A stretch of DNA of 64,000 nucleotides, from the NCBI RefSeq assembly GCF_002865645.1, contig NW_020194515.1, positions 186,001 through 250,000 of the forward strand. The letters are read 5' to 3'. The translations under genes and the position numbers were made by a program. The DNA comes from Hyaloscypha bicolor E. Its lineage: Eukaryota; Ascomycota; Leotiomycetes; Helotiales; Hyaloscyphaceae. Positions 1 to 12,553 of the stretch are shown piece by piece. The first letter of the stretch is position 1, and the number at the start of each line of letters is the position of its first letter. The notes beneath the pieces are model-generated. The model was not told the DNA's origin, searched no databases, and saw nothing but the letters and a program-made list of their open reading frames with translations.

Positions 1-296
1 TCCTTATGTAATAATCATGAAACAGCATGTTGGAACGAGTCCAGTTGCAGAACTCAAATGCTATCGTTCTCAATCAATTTCTTCAATATCGCAATGAAAT
101 GATTGAAATATTGCTGAGCTTATTCGGCTGCCCCTTCTGGGCACTAGCGAGATTGATGCCTCAGAACTCAGGGGTTGATATGAACCGGACAATGACGAGG
201 CGCTGGACATGGTCCTCGAAATTTCGACTTCAGAACGGCAATAGGTCACGATGCCTCGCTGATCTCGCTGAAACGAATTCTCCATCATTCATTGAT

Positions 297-3200
297 ATGG
301 CCGAGGCTGCTACTCAACCTGCTCTGCAGCAGGTTGGCAGACCTCTAAGCTTGATACCTGTTGGGCTGTATGTACAATGAACTCAACTCCTACCTATGGA
401 GCTTCTCAAGCTTCCAACTTCCGGGAACGAGCAGAACTGACTTTGAATTTTTCAGCAAAGAAGCAGCACTCGATTCGCCAACCTTTAGAGCGACTGCCGT
501 CCACTTTTCGGATCAAGTGGAGATCATCGAGAGATGGCTCGATGCATACGTTAAATCTATATCAAAACTCGTCCACGATGTCTCTTCCCTTGAGGAGACG
601 TTCAATTCATTCCTTCTTCGATCCGTCCCGCCTGCCAATGTCTCAGAAGCCGTCCTCGATCATGACTATACCCTGTTGGCAATGAAGAATTTCGGCGAAG
701 GTTCTCGGGAATGGTGGTCGCAGGCCATATCAGGGATGAAGAAGATGGATCCCAATGTCGTCGAGCCCATCAAGTCCTTCATGGCTGGAGAGTTGGTCTC
801 TCTCGAAACTTCTCAAAAAGCAAACTAACGTATAGTGTAGGCTTCGGAACTTCAAAGACGCTCGACGATATCTGGAGCAATCGCAAAAGACGTTTGACAA
901 CACTTTGGCAAGATATGTAAGCCAATCGAAGACAAAAGAGCCATCTTCACTCCGAGAAGACGCTTTCCAGGTTCACGAAACTCGAAAAGCGTACCTCAAA
1001 GCCTCCTTGGATTTCTGTCTCCTGGCACCCCAATTGCGTTATACCATTGACAAACTCTTGGTACGGGTTTCTTCGGATCAATGGCGAGAGATGCGGCGTT
1101 CGCGAGAGAATGGTGGAGCCAATTTCGCAAAGTGGGGGACTGAAATTGATCGTGTTCGAGGCTGGAGTAAAGAAATGGAAGCTGGTGAAAGTGTTTTTCG
1201 GCGTGAACTACAAATTGCCAGGCGAGAGATAGCGGACACAGCATCTCAAGCTTCTAAGCCCTCCCGGGAGCTGGAAGATTATAATCTTTCTACTGTCGCT
1301 TTTCTCGGTTCCAAGGGTCCCTCAACTGTCAACATCCAGGCACAAGGAAAAGATGGCGAGCGGTCAGAGAAGCAAGGATGGCTTTTCCTCCGAACCATTT
1401 CTGGGAAACCAGCAAGGACAGCATGGGTTCGGCGATGGTTCTATGTTAAAAATGGTATATTCGGATGGCTTGTCCAAGGTGCCCAATCCGGCGGGGTTGA
1501 AGAGAGCGAGAAAATCGGCGTGCTGTTGTGCAATGTGAAGCCTGCAGTGCAAGAAGAGCGTCGGTTTTGCTTCGAAGTCAAGACCAAAAACCAGACGATT
1601 TTGGTCCAATCCGAGACCCAAACACAACTCATGGAATGGTTGGAAACTTTTGAGGTTGCAAAGAACAAAGCCCTCCAGGCCAGTGCGAACGACAACTTCT
1701 CTTACCCTGGTGGAGTTGATCCTGCATTTGCCATAACCCCACCATCAATTCCAGAGTTCGCAGTCAAATCTCTGGATGGTAATGTTGGGCATGATGATCT
1801 ACCTGCTGGTACCTTTGACAGGACGGGCACACTCCCGGTTCCTAGTCCCGACATTGGTAACTTGGCTTCTCGAAGTAGCTTCGATGTCACTGCTCCTCGC
1901 CGGTCTGTTACTACCAGAGAGGAAGGGGAAAGTAGTAGGGATCATGCGGCCAGGATCATGCAAAAGTTGGACCTGCATCGCAAATCCACGGTCGCACAAT
2001 TCGATGTGCCACCTACTCCTGCCCCAGCAGCAGCCGGTGGCATTGCCAGTTTGATATCCGCAAGTCACAACATCCTCCCAGTGTATTCAACGCCCGCAAT
2101 CACTCAAGTTGGGCCGAATGTCGTCTCAAAACCTCAAGTATCACCACCACAGCAGCTGGAAACCCATACCAGCACATTAGCTCCTGCTACTCTAGCCAAC
2201 CCACCAGCGCCAACCAACTTGAGCAAATCAGCTGTCATCGTAAGTGGTGAACGTGGTATCGGAATTGGTCGAAGTGATGCTACTGGAGGCATGCCAAGTG
2301 GAATTATGGCGAACCTTTGGGGCAGCAGTAACTGGGGCTATATCAACCGTCTCGAAAAAGGAGAGATCAAGCCGCCGGTGAACCGGTCGATCCCAGCAAG
2401 TCCCAATATAAGGCCACTCGATCCATCACCGAGAATTGGTGGGGACGAAAATCGTAAGCCTGACACTGGACTTTCCGACCTTGTCCAGTCCTCGATCAGT
2501 ACGTCGACTGATCCAGTTGCAAATCCAGCCCCTTCTTCTGCCACACATCGGAAGGCCATTAGTGTCGACGCAGAAGCGTCGCGCTCACACAGCCAATTCG
2601 CTCCGAAACCAGAAATCTTCCCCGCCAATTATCCCCTCGAGCTGAAGACGCAAGAGGCCCAGTTTCGAATGCTATTTCCCAATGTTCCACGAGAAGACAA
2701 AGTTTTACTTGTTTTCCGAGCCACTTGGAATCCGAACGAGCAACAAGAGTTTCCTGGTAGGGTCTATGTGACGCAGCATGACATATACTTCTACAGTCAT
2801 CATTTAGGACTCGTGTTAATTTCGGGGGTCAGCATGGACAGCATTAGTGAAGTCACCGCCGCTCCTGGCAAGGATTGCGATTTCATCTTCCTCCACCTTC
2901 GCGAAGACGCCACCAAAGCAGGCTTCACCAGAATTACGATCAAGACTTTCTTGGAACCCCTACGACTACTTCAATCACGGCTGAATTATTTGATCGATAT
3001 CTCTCAAGCAGAAGAGCCAATGAACCTCGAAAACATAATGGCAGCTCTTATCAAGAAGGAACATGATGATCCCACAAGAAGTCCAAGTATGGAAAGCTGG
3101 GAGGATGTTTCGGTCAATACTCCAATAGATGATGGTACTTTGTCTGGACGAACTCGCAAGGATCGAGACCTGAGAGCGATGATTCACGTTGAGCGAGGAC

Positions 3201-4759
3201 TTCACCTGGGAAAAGCGAGCAAAGAAGTTACGAAATTTCAGCTTCCATCGCATCCAGTTATTTACGAACCACAAGGAATGCAACGCAAAGCGGTTGAGAG
3301 GCAGTTTGAGTTAAGCCCAAAGGCTCTCTTTCACGTCATGTTCGGAGATAAAAGCGCCGTTTTTCAGCTCTTGTACCATGAGCGCCGTGCGCAACGAATT
3401 GCCCAAGGACCTTGGGTGCCGCTTGAGGGCAGTCATATGCGACGAGACTTTGAGTTTCAAATCGATTATGTTGACATGTTCCGTCGTGCTCGACAAGCGA
3501 ACGTTGTTGACTACCAGGTCATTGACGTTATGAACGATCATATATGCTATGTAGTCACTGACTTCAAAACGCCCTGGCATCTCCCACATCACAAGGATTT
3601 CATGCTTGTCTCGAAGATTGTCATCACATTCATCGCGAAGTCCAAGTGTAAACTGGCAATCTATACCAAGGTTGACTGGTCAAAAACGCCAACCTTTTCC
3701 AAAGGTCTGGTTGAAAGGCAGGCACTTGACGACTCAAGTCTTGACGCAGCAGACTTGGCGGATGTTATTGCAGACCAGGTGCGCAAATTAGGACCGCAAA
3801 GCCGGACCAAGAAGGCGATCCATATTTTTGGATACGTTGGTCAGCAAACATCAGTGTCATTGTTCTCGGCTGCGGATTTGAGCCATTCAAAACGACCACA
3901 AATCAAGCAGCGAACTCTTACCAACATGTTTTTGGAGACCATAGGCTCATTCGGTGAAAGCGCGATTACATCTGTTATGATGTGGACGTTTGCAGTATTG
4001 CGATCAATCTGGAAAGTATCAAGCGCCCACAGTATTATTTTGATAGCACTTCTCCTGAGTATCCTGACGAATGCCTTCTTTACTTCACGAGATACTTCAG
4101 AGTGGTGGTCTGAGCGCAACGCCGCAAAATTCATGGCCAGAGTTGGCGTGGGCCCTAATCCAATGATGTCGAAGGCGATCTACCTAAAAGATTTAGACGA
4201 TGTTTTGAGGTCGGTACCAACTGACCTGGTTGCACGAGGGGGGAGCAAATGGTAAGTTACTCTACTCTTGTTCGGATCTGACTCTCGTTGACAAACTCCT
4301 AGCTACGAGCAATTCCGAGACATTGCGAATATCACGGACTTAGACATGCCTTATCAAACAGCTGGGACAGCCTTTTCAGAAACTGCGACTCGCTCCACTG
4401 CGAAGCGGTTACGAAGGACCCGACAGCACTTAGGTTCCTACCGTCACGATCTGATGGTTGCCATGCGAGTTGTGAATAACGTTGAGCAGGAGATGATGAG
4501 AGCTGAATGGGAGAATTGGCTCCTTGATGAGAATGCAAGGTGTAAACAGGTCCAGCTGATTTTACGAGAGCACCGAACGAGTCCCTCACCAAATAAGAAA
4601 ACCAAGGGTACGGATTCGCAGAAGATTTTGGAAGCTAAAGAGCGAGAGAGGAAAGAAAAGTTGGATGAGCTGAGGAGATGGCAAGAGGAGTATTGCGGCA
4701 GCTGTAAGATGGAACAGGAAATGCTCGTCAAAGGAAGGAAGCGTTTGTCCTTTGGATGA
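297..4759 (+). CDS. Sip3/Lam1-like sterol transfer protein (BAR-PH-GRAM-VASt)
   Basis: Predicted 1424-aa protein from four exons: 297-367, 456-791, 841-4251, 4303-4759. The phases join cleanly; exon 1 into exon 2 reads PVGL-KEAALDSPTF, and a CTAAC branch site precedes the second acceptor. Domains in order: helical BAR-like region (about 25-280), PH domain (about 312-410, with GWLFLRT and RRWFYVKNG), a long low-complexity linker, GRAM domain (about 740-815, GRVYVTQHDIYFYS), VASt/StART-like domain (about 940-1115), then a hydrophobic segment near 1199-1216 and a basic, coiled C-terminal tail. This order is that of yeast Sip3/Lam3 and Ysp1/Lam1, which sit at ER-plasma membrane contacts and move sterols. 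The start at 297 gives MAEAATQPALQQ directly before the conserved block; an upstream in-frame ATG at 27 adds sequence that does not look like the family. The 296 bases to its left hold nothing else recognisable. Family assignment is firm, substrate is by homology. Confidence 0.93.
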
Positions 4760-5477
4760 TCCGTTCGTACGAATGACGGCAAGGATGTTTTGAGCGAGGT
4801 GTTTGGTTATATGGATCTGGGACTCATCTTTAAGTTGGCATGCATATATGTCGAGCGTGTTGACAAACTTGTATGAATAGCGGGTGAGGGACGCCCGTTA
4901 GTTACAAGAGCTGTTCAGTCGGCAGTTCATGGAGCTACACTAATCAGACGGCATTTTTTCAGAACTCCATCCTTCTATCGGATACGAGAATTCAAAACGT
5001 ATAAAAGAAAAACTGAACCAATATCGTTCTTGCGGTACCCGACCCGAAAGAAAGGTGATGTCTTAGAAGTGACGGCTGCCGCATCGAGCCAGCAACGTCA
5101 TGAGCCCAATGAGAGGGGTCCCCGCATCACCCCCTGCAACGAATCCGAACGTCAGCCACACAACCGGTTTGCCGTTGACATCGAAGAAGCACCAGGCGAG
5201 CGATGGTGTAGACGCATCAAATGCTCTTATTCCGCATTTGCTCATAGTATCTATTGCACTTCTCCTGCAAGTATGCTTCAATTCGCACGCACATCTACCC
5301 AAATACCCTTATCAGATTTCCCCGTCAGCCTCGCACGCCACACTTGGTGAATTCGGAATCTCGAGTCCCATGTTGACAAATTCGCCCAGGGAGCGTAGGA
5401 CATTCAAAATCTGACCTTGCCCCAAATCCTCACTTTTAGGCGTTGTATCTGTTCAACTTGAGGGCACAACAGACAAC
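4760..5477. other. Intergenic, no gene seen
   Basis: This 718-bp stretch lies between two genes on the same strand. A TATAAAAG at 5000-5007 lies about 470 bp before the next start codon, so a role as its core promoter is possible but unproven. The short reading frames here show no family motifs. Confidence 0.5.
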
Positions 5478-7765
5478 ATGGCTGCTCTCCATGATGCCTT
5501 GAAAACCCTGGGGCCCATAGACTTCGACGATGCCCCTCTCGACGACCTGAAGCCGTTCCTATCCAATGCCTTCAGCAAAGCACAACTCATAGTCGACTCT
5601 GTACCAATTCCTGCCCCACCCGAAGAATCCGACCTTGACGGACGATCGCGCGCGAGCTCGACGGCATCATCTGCCTCGGAAATATCCATTTCGTCAGCAC
5701 GTTCAGCGCCGCCTCCGTCGGATGTGGAGGCTTTGCAGAAGGAATGGAAGAACGTGAAGATGAATCCAAAGGAGAATCCATTGGGGATGAGTGTATACAA
5801 GTTAGGCGGGAAGGATGGAAGAGGGTCGTGGTTTGCGAGGCGGAGTGTACATGAGGGGCTGGGGTTCACAAAGTGGAAAAAGGCGTTAGAAAGAGAATTC
5901 CCGGAAACAATGAAGGTTCGGGGTGGGCCAGGTGAAGGAAATATCAGGGGAATTGGTGGGGAACAGAGGGTGGCATACAAGAATATTGACGGCGTGGGAA
6001 AGATGGAAGGTAGGTGCCACTCTGCCATTGTACGACACAATGCTGATACTTTGTAGTATATCTTCTTTCTGCACAATTCCCAGGACCTACTACCCCGAGA
6101 GACTTCGTAACGATGTTTCTCACGTCAGATCAGGCATTGTCGGATTTATCTGGAGGAGAGCATGAGGTTCCTCGACATTTCATGGTAATCTCGCGGCCCT
6201 GTAATCATCCGGATACTCAATCAAGAGATGGTTTCATCCGAGGCAATTATGAATCAGTTGAATTCATAAGGGAGGTTCCCTTGAAGAAGGGTTTTCGAAA
6301 ATCAGCCTCCACTACAAATCTCCCCGCACAGAGAAACCGGTCCGCATCAACATTAGGCAGGGAAGCAATATTGCGGAATGCCACAAAAAACCATTCGCCT
6401 CCAACCACCGAAAATATCTTAGGAACTTCAGATAAAGGAGCAGCAGCAGCGTCGGAGACAGACCTATCTCCACATGTGACTAGAGCCAGAGGGAAAACGA
6501 TATCCTATGATATGTTTAAGAGCCCCGACGCCAAACGCAAGAGTCTTGACGATCCTCAACAAGATGACGAAAGCGAATGCAACCCGGTCGAGTGGATAAT
6601 GATTACTCGAAGCGACCCAGGAGGCAGCGTTCCGCGATTCATGGTTGAACGAGGGACGCCCGGTGGCATTGTAGCAGATGCTAGCAAATTCCTCAATTGG
6701 GCATGTGGAAAGGATCTTGAGGATTTGGAAAGTGACGACGAGAGTGTGGGAGATGATGACCAGGGCGAGGGGGCAGAGAAGCACGAACATAAACCCCGCC
6801 ATAAGTACACACAAGACTTGCATAACTATCAGACAAACGGCCATCTAGCAGGAATCGAGGAGAAACCAATCCGCACAGAAGAACACCCGGATCCTGTTGT
6901 CAACCACCCAAACGGAGGCGGCATATATGAAATTGCCGCTGGGATAGCAGGTGCGGCAGGCGGATACATCGTCTCACACACTCCAGCCATAATATCCGAT
7001 CACTTACCCGGACATCCCACCGAGGCAACAAATGGAAGCTCTCCACGCCGCGACTCTGTTTCTTCCATAAGCAGCGCTTCATCGGCTGGGAGCTTCGCTT
7101 CAGCGTTGGAAAATGTTGAAGGCGAGAAGGGCGACGATAACGATGGATCTTCAATGAAGACCACAACGTCATCTGCACAGTCAAAAGCCATTACTCAACA
7201 AGACAAAGAGCTTCAAAAGCTTGAGGAGAGGAAGCGGAAATTGGATGAAAAGTTGAGCAAAGCTCGCGAAAAGGAGATCAGCAAAAAGAACGAGGATACT
7301 GCGAAAGAGGAAGAGGCTATTCGAAAGGCAGAGGAGAAACATATGAGAGAGGTGAAGAGGCAGGAAGAGAAGTACAAAAAAGAAGTTGAGAAGTTAGAAA
7401 AAAAGAAGGAGAGGGAACAGCAAAAGGCGGAGGAACGGAGGCGCAAGGAAACTGAGAAAGATGAAAAGACGAAGTTATTGCGGGAGCTGGAAGAGCTGAG
7501 AGCCGAAGTTGGCGTGCTGAGGAAGGAGAAAGATATTATCAGGGGCCAGGTTGGTGATCTCCAAGCTGAGAACACCGCCCTCGCCGCAAAAATAGGGAAG
7601 TTGGGGATTCAGGGAGAGCAGGTTCTGATGGACGTGCGTGCGGAGGTGGGCAGAACAGGGAGGCTAAGGGCCAGCAGTCTGAAAGGGCTTTCGAGGACAA
7701 CGAGCTACAGGAGTGGTGGGAATGGAGAGAAAGAGAAAGAGAACGTGCCCTTAGCGCAGTCTTGA
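5478..7765 (+). CDS. DUF3074 (START-like) protein with C-terminal coiled coil
   Basis: Predicted 746-aa protein from two exons, 5478-6009 and 6057-7765, with a 47-bp GTAGGT..TAG intron. The join reads GKMEVYLLSAQFPGPTTPRD and is in phase. The N-terminal half, about 95-375, matches the fungal DUF3074 family of START-like lipid-binding folds; visible blocks are RDFVTMFLTSD, HFMVISRPCNHPDT and a segment around VEWIMITRSDPGGSVPRFM. Residues about 558-690 are a highly charged Lys/Glu/Arg coiled coil. Between them is a Gly/Ala-rich hydrophobic patch (GIYEIAAGIAGAAGGYIVSH) and Ser-rich linker. No signal peptide. The role is unknown; lipid or sterol binding is inferred from the fold only. It lies beside the Sip3-like lipid transporter, which may be chance. 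Confidence 0.85.
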
Positions 7766-8000
7766 AGTTCGGTTTTAATTTTGGGAATGCATAGCTTGGG
7801 CAAGGTTCTTTTCATTTGATGGCGTAGATGATGTTACGGAAGCTAGAGCAGCAATAGTTAATGTTCAGATGGAATATCTTTTTACCGGTTGAGCTCGCTT
7901 CTAGCCTTCAACTGGGGATTGTCGACTCCAAATTCGGACCCGCTAGCTTCTGACTTCCGAACCCCTGAACGGAAGCGAAATTCATGGCACCTCTCTAGCT

Positions 8001-8491
8001 GTTACCCCCCGTTCGTCAATACGAGCGATTGATTAATCGGTCCTAAGCGAGGAGCCCGATTTTAAAATAATATATAAATTTCTAATAAAGGATAAAGGCC
8101 AAAATTTAATTAAATAAAAAGGATTAATGCTTATAAGAGACTTAAATAAATTTTTCTTATATTAAATTCCATTAAAGATTAAAATATATATATAATTTTA
8201 TATTTTTAAATTAAAATTATAATAAAAAGATTTTAGAGTTCTAATAAAAGGCTAAAGCCGATATTACTTAATTAATATAATTAACTAAACTATTTTTAAT
8301 ACATTATATTAATAGGATTTTAATAATTCATGGGTTTTAAAATATTTTAGTATTTTAAAAATTTGCTCGTATTCGACCTCGTATTTATAAACCGGAGTTC
8401 GCTTAAGCAAGCGATTAAGCAATCGGGGCCCGCGATTGGGCAATGGGGACCCCGATTAATTAATCGCTCGTATTGACGAACGGGGGGTAAC
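8001..8491. mobile_element. MITE-like element with 40-bp terminal inverted repeats
   Basis: The left end 8001-8040 and the right end 8452-8491 are inverted copies differing at one of 40 positions; both start GTTACCCCCCGTTCGTCAAT when read inward. The 491-bp unit has no open reading frame and a very AT-rich core with runs of TATATA and TTAAAA, unlike its flanks. If the duplicated target is TA (8003-8004 and 8488-8489), the transposon proper is 8005-8487, beginning CCCCCC and ending GGGGGG, as expected for a Tc1/mariner-type non-autonomous element. The AT-rich core could also reflect repeat-induced point mutation. Superfamily is inference; the inverted repeats are seen directly. Confidence 0.85.
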
Positions 8492-9285
8492 ATAGCGAAC
8501 AAGAGCAAATCGCATCCAAGCCGCCGTTATCTGCTTTCAACGCCAGGCAGGTAGGTGGTACCTTTACTCGCTAATACACCGGACCAAAATGATAATACGA
8601 TGCACCTTCCGCGGCATGTCACGCTTCGATGCACTTGGCGGCCCGAATCACACTCCACATCGATTCACCGCCGCATCGACGACCTAACCAACGCAATCAC
8701 ATGAAAGAAGCCGAGCAGTGAAGGGCAGAGCAGAATGTAGCTCCCACTCTCGATGCCATCGCCTTATCTGCAAATCTATAAGATGGACCTGCCCCTTGTG
8801 ACCTCGGCACTGGCTCCACCTGCGTCACACGCTCGAATTTGTGGGGAAGGCCCCTGTCTCCCTGTGCGTGCAGCTCGGCTGCAGGTGAATCTGGTCGAGA
8901 CAGGAATTGGTGCTCCGTGCAGGCCTGGACGCCTTGCTCAACCAAGACACCGGTCAACAGGGCCAGGCGGGCTCTCAGGAACTCAAAGGTCGAGCCACGG
9001 CGGTACGACCCGATATGGATATCTGGATCGTGCTTTGCCAGCTTTCTCACCGTGCTTTCTCGCCGTACCAGATTTTTGTCTTGCATGGACCAAGTCATAT
9101 GTGCCTTCTTATGTCTATACCTCCGGTTGTGCTTTCCCTCTTTCGTCATGTTGGGTGATTGTGCAGGGTGAATAGCAAGATTGGTACAAGTGCATCATTC
9201 TCCCAAAAGTGTTATGAACACCCAGAGTCGCTGAGTCGACCTGCGCGGTTCCCATCTCTCCAATCGCTGTGGTCGCTTTCTCAAG
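8492..9285. other. Upstream region of the GH3 gene
   Basis: About 790 bp between the MITE-like element and the beta-glucosidase start. Overlapping short reading frames on both strands show no recognisable protein family. It presumably carries the GH3 promoter. The 235 bp left of the element (7766-8000) are the 3' region of the DUF3074 gene and are likewise empty. Confidence 0.5.
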
Positions 9286-12200
9286 ATGGCGCACATTACT
9301 TACATCTCTGTATTGCTTCTGACCTTGACTTCACTCAGTCTTGCTTTGGTAAGAACACCCAACTTTGCAGCAGACATCAATCGGGCACAGCAACTTCAAG
9401 GCTCTTCCAAAGACAAGCGGGATTCGGTTCCAGCAGGTTATGTAGCAGCTCCCTACTACCCGGCTCCGCCAGGAGGATGGGTTTCAAGCTGGGCAGCAGC
9501 TTACGCAAAAGCTCAGAAAGTTGTCGCAAACATGACTTTGGCTGAGAAGGTCAATTTGACAACAGGAACAGGAGAACTGATGGGGCCGTGCGTGGGTAAC
9601 ACCGGCTCTGCGCTTCGATTTGGGATCCCAAGTCTCTGCTTGCAAGATTCCGCCCTGGGCATTGGTGCCACGGACAACATTACTGCTTTTCCAGCAGGAA
9701 TCACAGTTGGTGCTACTTGGAACAAAGCTTTGGCATATGCGAGAGGAGTTGCTTTGGGTGCAGAGGCTCGAGGAAAGGGTGTCAACATCCAGCTTGGTCC
9801 TGTTGTTGGTCCAATTGGCAGGAAGCCGAGGGGGGGAAGGAATTGGGAAGGTTTCGGGGCGGACCCTGTGCTTCAAGCGTGGGGTGGTGCTGAGACGGTC
9901 AAGGGGATTCAAGCTAATGGTGTTATTGCAACGATAAAACATTTCATCGGCAATGAGCAGGAAGCATATCGGATGGATATCATTCCTCATGGTTTGGTAA
10001 ATTTGTTTTCCTCGGATCTCTATTTCCTCTTTGACGTTCAAGCCAGTCAACTCCTCAACTTCAGATCCTAGTTGTTTGTGAAATGCTAATTCGAGAACAT
10101 GGACATTAGATGAAGGCGATCAGCAGCAATATCGATGATCGGACCCTTCACGAACTTTACTCTTGGCCTTTTGCAGAAGCTATTAGAGCTGGTGTTGGAG
10201 CAGTAATGACGTCTTACAACGATGTGAACGGAAGCGCTTCCTCTCAGAATAGCATGATGATCAATGGAATTCTCAAGGATGAGTTTGGATTTCAAGGGCT
10301 CGTAAGATAATATGAAGTCGAGGACAGCCAGTGGGTAATGCTAAAACTTGCTAGGTGATGACCGACTGGCTTTCTCAAATTGGAGGTGTTAGCTCTGCTC
10401 TTGCTGGCTTAGATATGGCTATGCCCGGTATGTCTACAACTCCACCTTTCTTTGATCTTGAGTCAAGATTGTAGTGTTAAAATATTACTCGGAAACTAAC
10501 TTCTTCAAGGCGATGGTGCTATCCCATTTCTAGTAGCCAACCTATTCCTTTGTCCTACAACCCATGCTCCCGGCCCGCTACCGGCTCTCTCCTCCTTAAA
10601 GAAATACGTTGCTTATTCGTTGCTAGGGCCTTGCGTACTGGGCTTACGAGCTCTCCACTAGCGTTCTAAATGGCACGGTTCCCCTCAATCGCTTGAATGA
10701 CATGGTGACGAGGATTGTAGCTACCGTAAGCATATTTTCGATTTTGCCTTTTGATTCTTGGATGTCTGGCAAGTGTTGGACATTCAAAAAGATCCCTTTC
10801 CTAAATCTCCCAAAAGTTATGGACATTTAATATTCCCCTCTTCCAAGTTCCTCGGGTTTTAGATGACTTTCAATGGAATAAAATGGAACAATGCTGATTC
10901 GTAGATTATCCAGTGGTATCAGCTCGGACAAGATCAAGACTATCCACTTCCAAACTTCTCCGCCAACACTGCAGATCCCACTGGTCTTTGCTACCCAGCA
11001 GCTTTATTTTCACCAACCTGCGTCACAAATCAATACGTCAATGTTCAAGCAGACCATGCAAAAGTTGCAAGGAACGTCTCAAGAGAAGCTATAACCTTAT
11101 TGAAAAATGTCAACAACGCCTTACCACTCTCTACGAGTGCATCTTTGAAGATCTTTGGTTCAGATGCAGAGAATAACCCGGCAGGCCCGAATGCTTGCAA
11201 TCAACGGAGCTGCAATACAGGAATCCTTGGCATGGGATGGGGAAGTGGTAAGTTTCCATCGTTCTTAAGATATTTGGGCTTTTCTGACAGACCTTGAAAG
11301 GCACCGCAAATTATCCCTACCTTGATGCACCAATTGATGCCATCAAACGCAAGGCAGCGAACGTGACCTATTACTCAAGCGACTCGTTCCCTTCCGGCCT
11401 CACTGCAGCAGCTGGTGATATTGCTGTTGTTTTTGTAACAAGTGATTCCGGGGAAAATCAATACACGGTCGAAGGAAACGATGGTGATCGCTCATCGAGC
11501 GGGCTGTATACCTGGCACAATGGAGACGCGCTAGTTGAAGCCGCTGCGGCCAAATACGCTACGGTCATTGTTGTTGTCCACACCGTCGGCCCAATTCTCG
11601 TCGAAAATTGGATTGATCTCCCTTCTGTTAAAGCAGTGATATTCGCTCACCTACCAGGTCAAGAGGCCGGAGATTCCTTGACGGACATTCTCTTTGGAGA
11701 ATACTCTCCCAGCGGACATCTTCCATACTCTATCCCAGTAGCAGAATCAAATTACCCATCATCCGTCAGTCTGTTAGGATTCGAATTCTTCCAAGTCCAG
11801 GATACTTTCTCCGAGGGTCTCTACATTGACTACCGCTACCTGAACAAGCATTCAATAGCCCCACGATTCGCATTCGGCCACGGGCTCTCATACACAACAT
11901 TTTCCCGCACCAGTGCAACCATCACAGCTGTCACAGCTCTTTCATCAACCCCTCCCGCCCGAGCTCCGAAAGGTTCAACACCCATGTACAGCACATCCAT
12001 TCCTCCTGCCTCGGAAGTGGCCTGGCCGACAGGGTTCAACACAATCTGGCGATACCTTTATCCTTATGTTGACGATCCTGAGTCTATCACAGCCACGAAT
12101 ACATTCGTCTACCCTGCCGGCTACCAAACCACACCCCAACCCGATCCTGTCGCTGGAGGTGACCAAGGCGGTAACCCAGCGTTATGGGATGTCATGTTCA

Positions 12201-12553
12201 CAATTTCCGTTAAAGTCACCAATACTGGCACTGTAGCAGGAAAGGATGTCGTAATGGTCTTCGTGCAATATCCCTCGGACAACCCATGGGATACACCGAT
12301 CATCCAGTTGCGTGCCTTCGAGAAAACCGATACCTTGGCGAAAGGGGCGAGCGAGGTTGTGACATTACAGATCACGAGGAAGGACTTGAGTATCTGGGAT
12401 GTGGTAAGCCAGAACTGGATCATTCCTGTCAGCAAAACCGCACCGTTTTTGTTCTGGATAGGAGATAGCAGTGCGAACCTGACGTTGGCTTGTGAGAGTT
12501 TGACCAAAATTTGTAGCGGTGGGCGAGTTTCGCCCGTCGTGGTTCCTGTGTAA
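9286..12553 (+). CDS. Secreted GH3 beta-glucosidase
   Basis: Predicted 894-aa enzyme from seven exons: 9286-9996, 10110-10301, 10355-10427, 10510-10532, 10627-10725, 10914-11247, 11301-12553. All phases close. The first 22 residues form a signal peptide ([17 protein letters not shown]). The GH3 N-terminal barrel is present: [15 protein letters not shown], the [10 protein letters not shown] block, KHFIGNEQE, and VMTDW whose Asp305 is the expected catalytic nucleophile. The C-terminal sandwich domain follows ([56 protein letters not shown]), then a fibronectin-III-like tail ([20 protein letters not shown]). Such enzymes release glucose from cello-oligosaccharides or aryl glucosides outside the cell. 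Exon 4 is only 23 nt. Two acceptors are AAG rather than CAG/TAG (10507-10509 and 11298-11300). Confidence 0.94.

Noticed and set aside
7213..7575. 120-codon Ser/Phe-rich minus frame
   Set aside because: Shadow of the Lys/Glu coiled coil of the DUF3074 gene.
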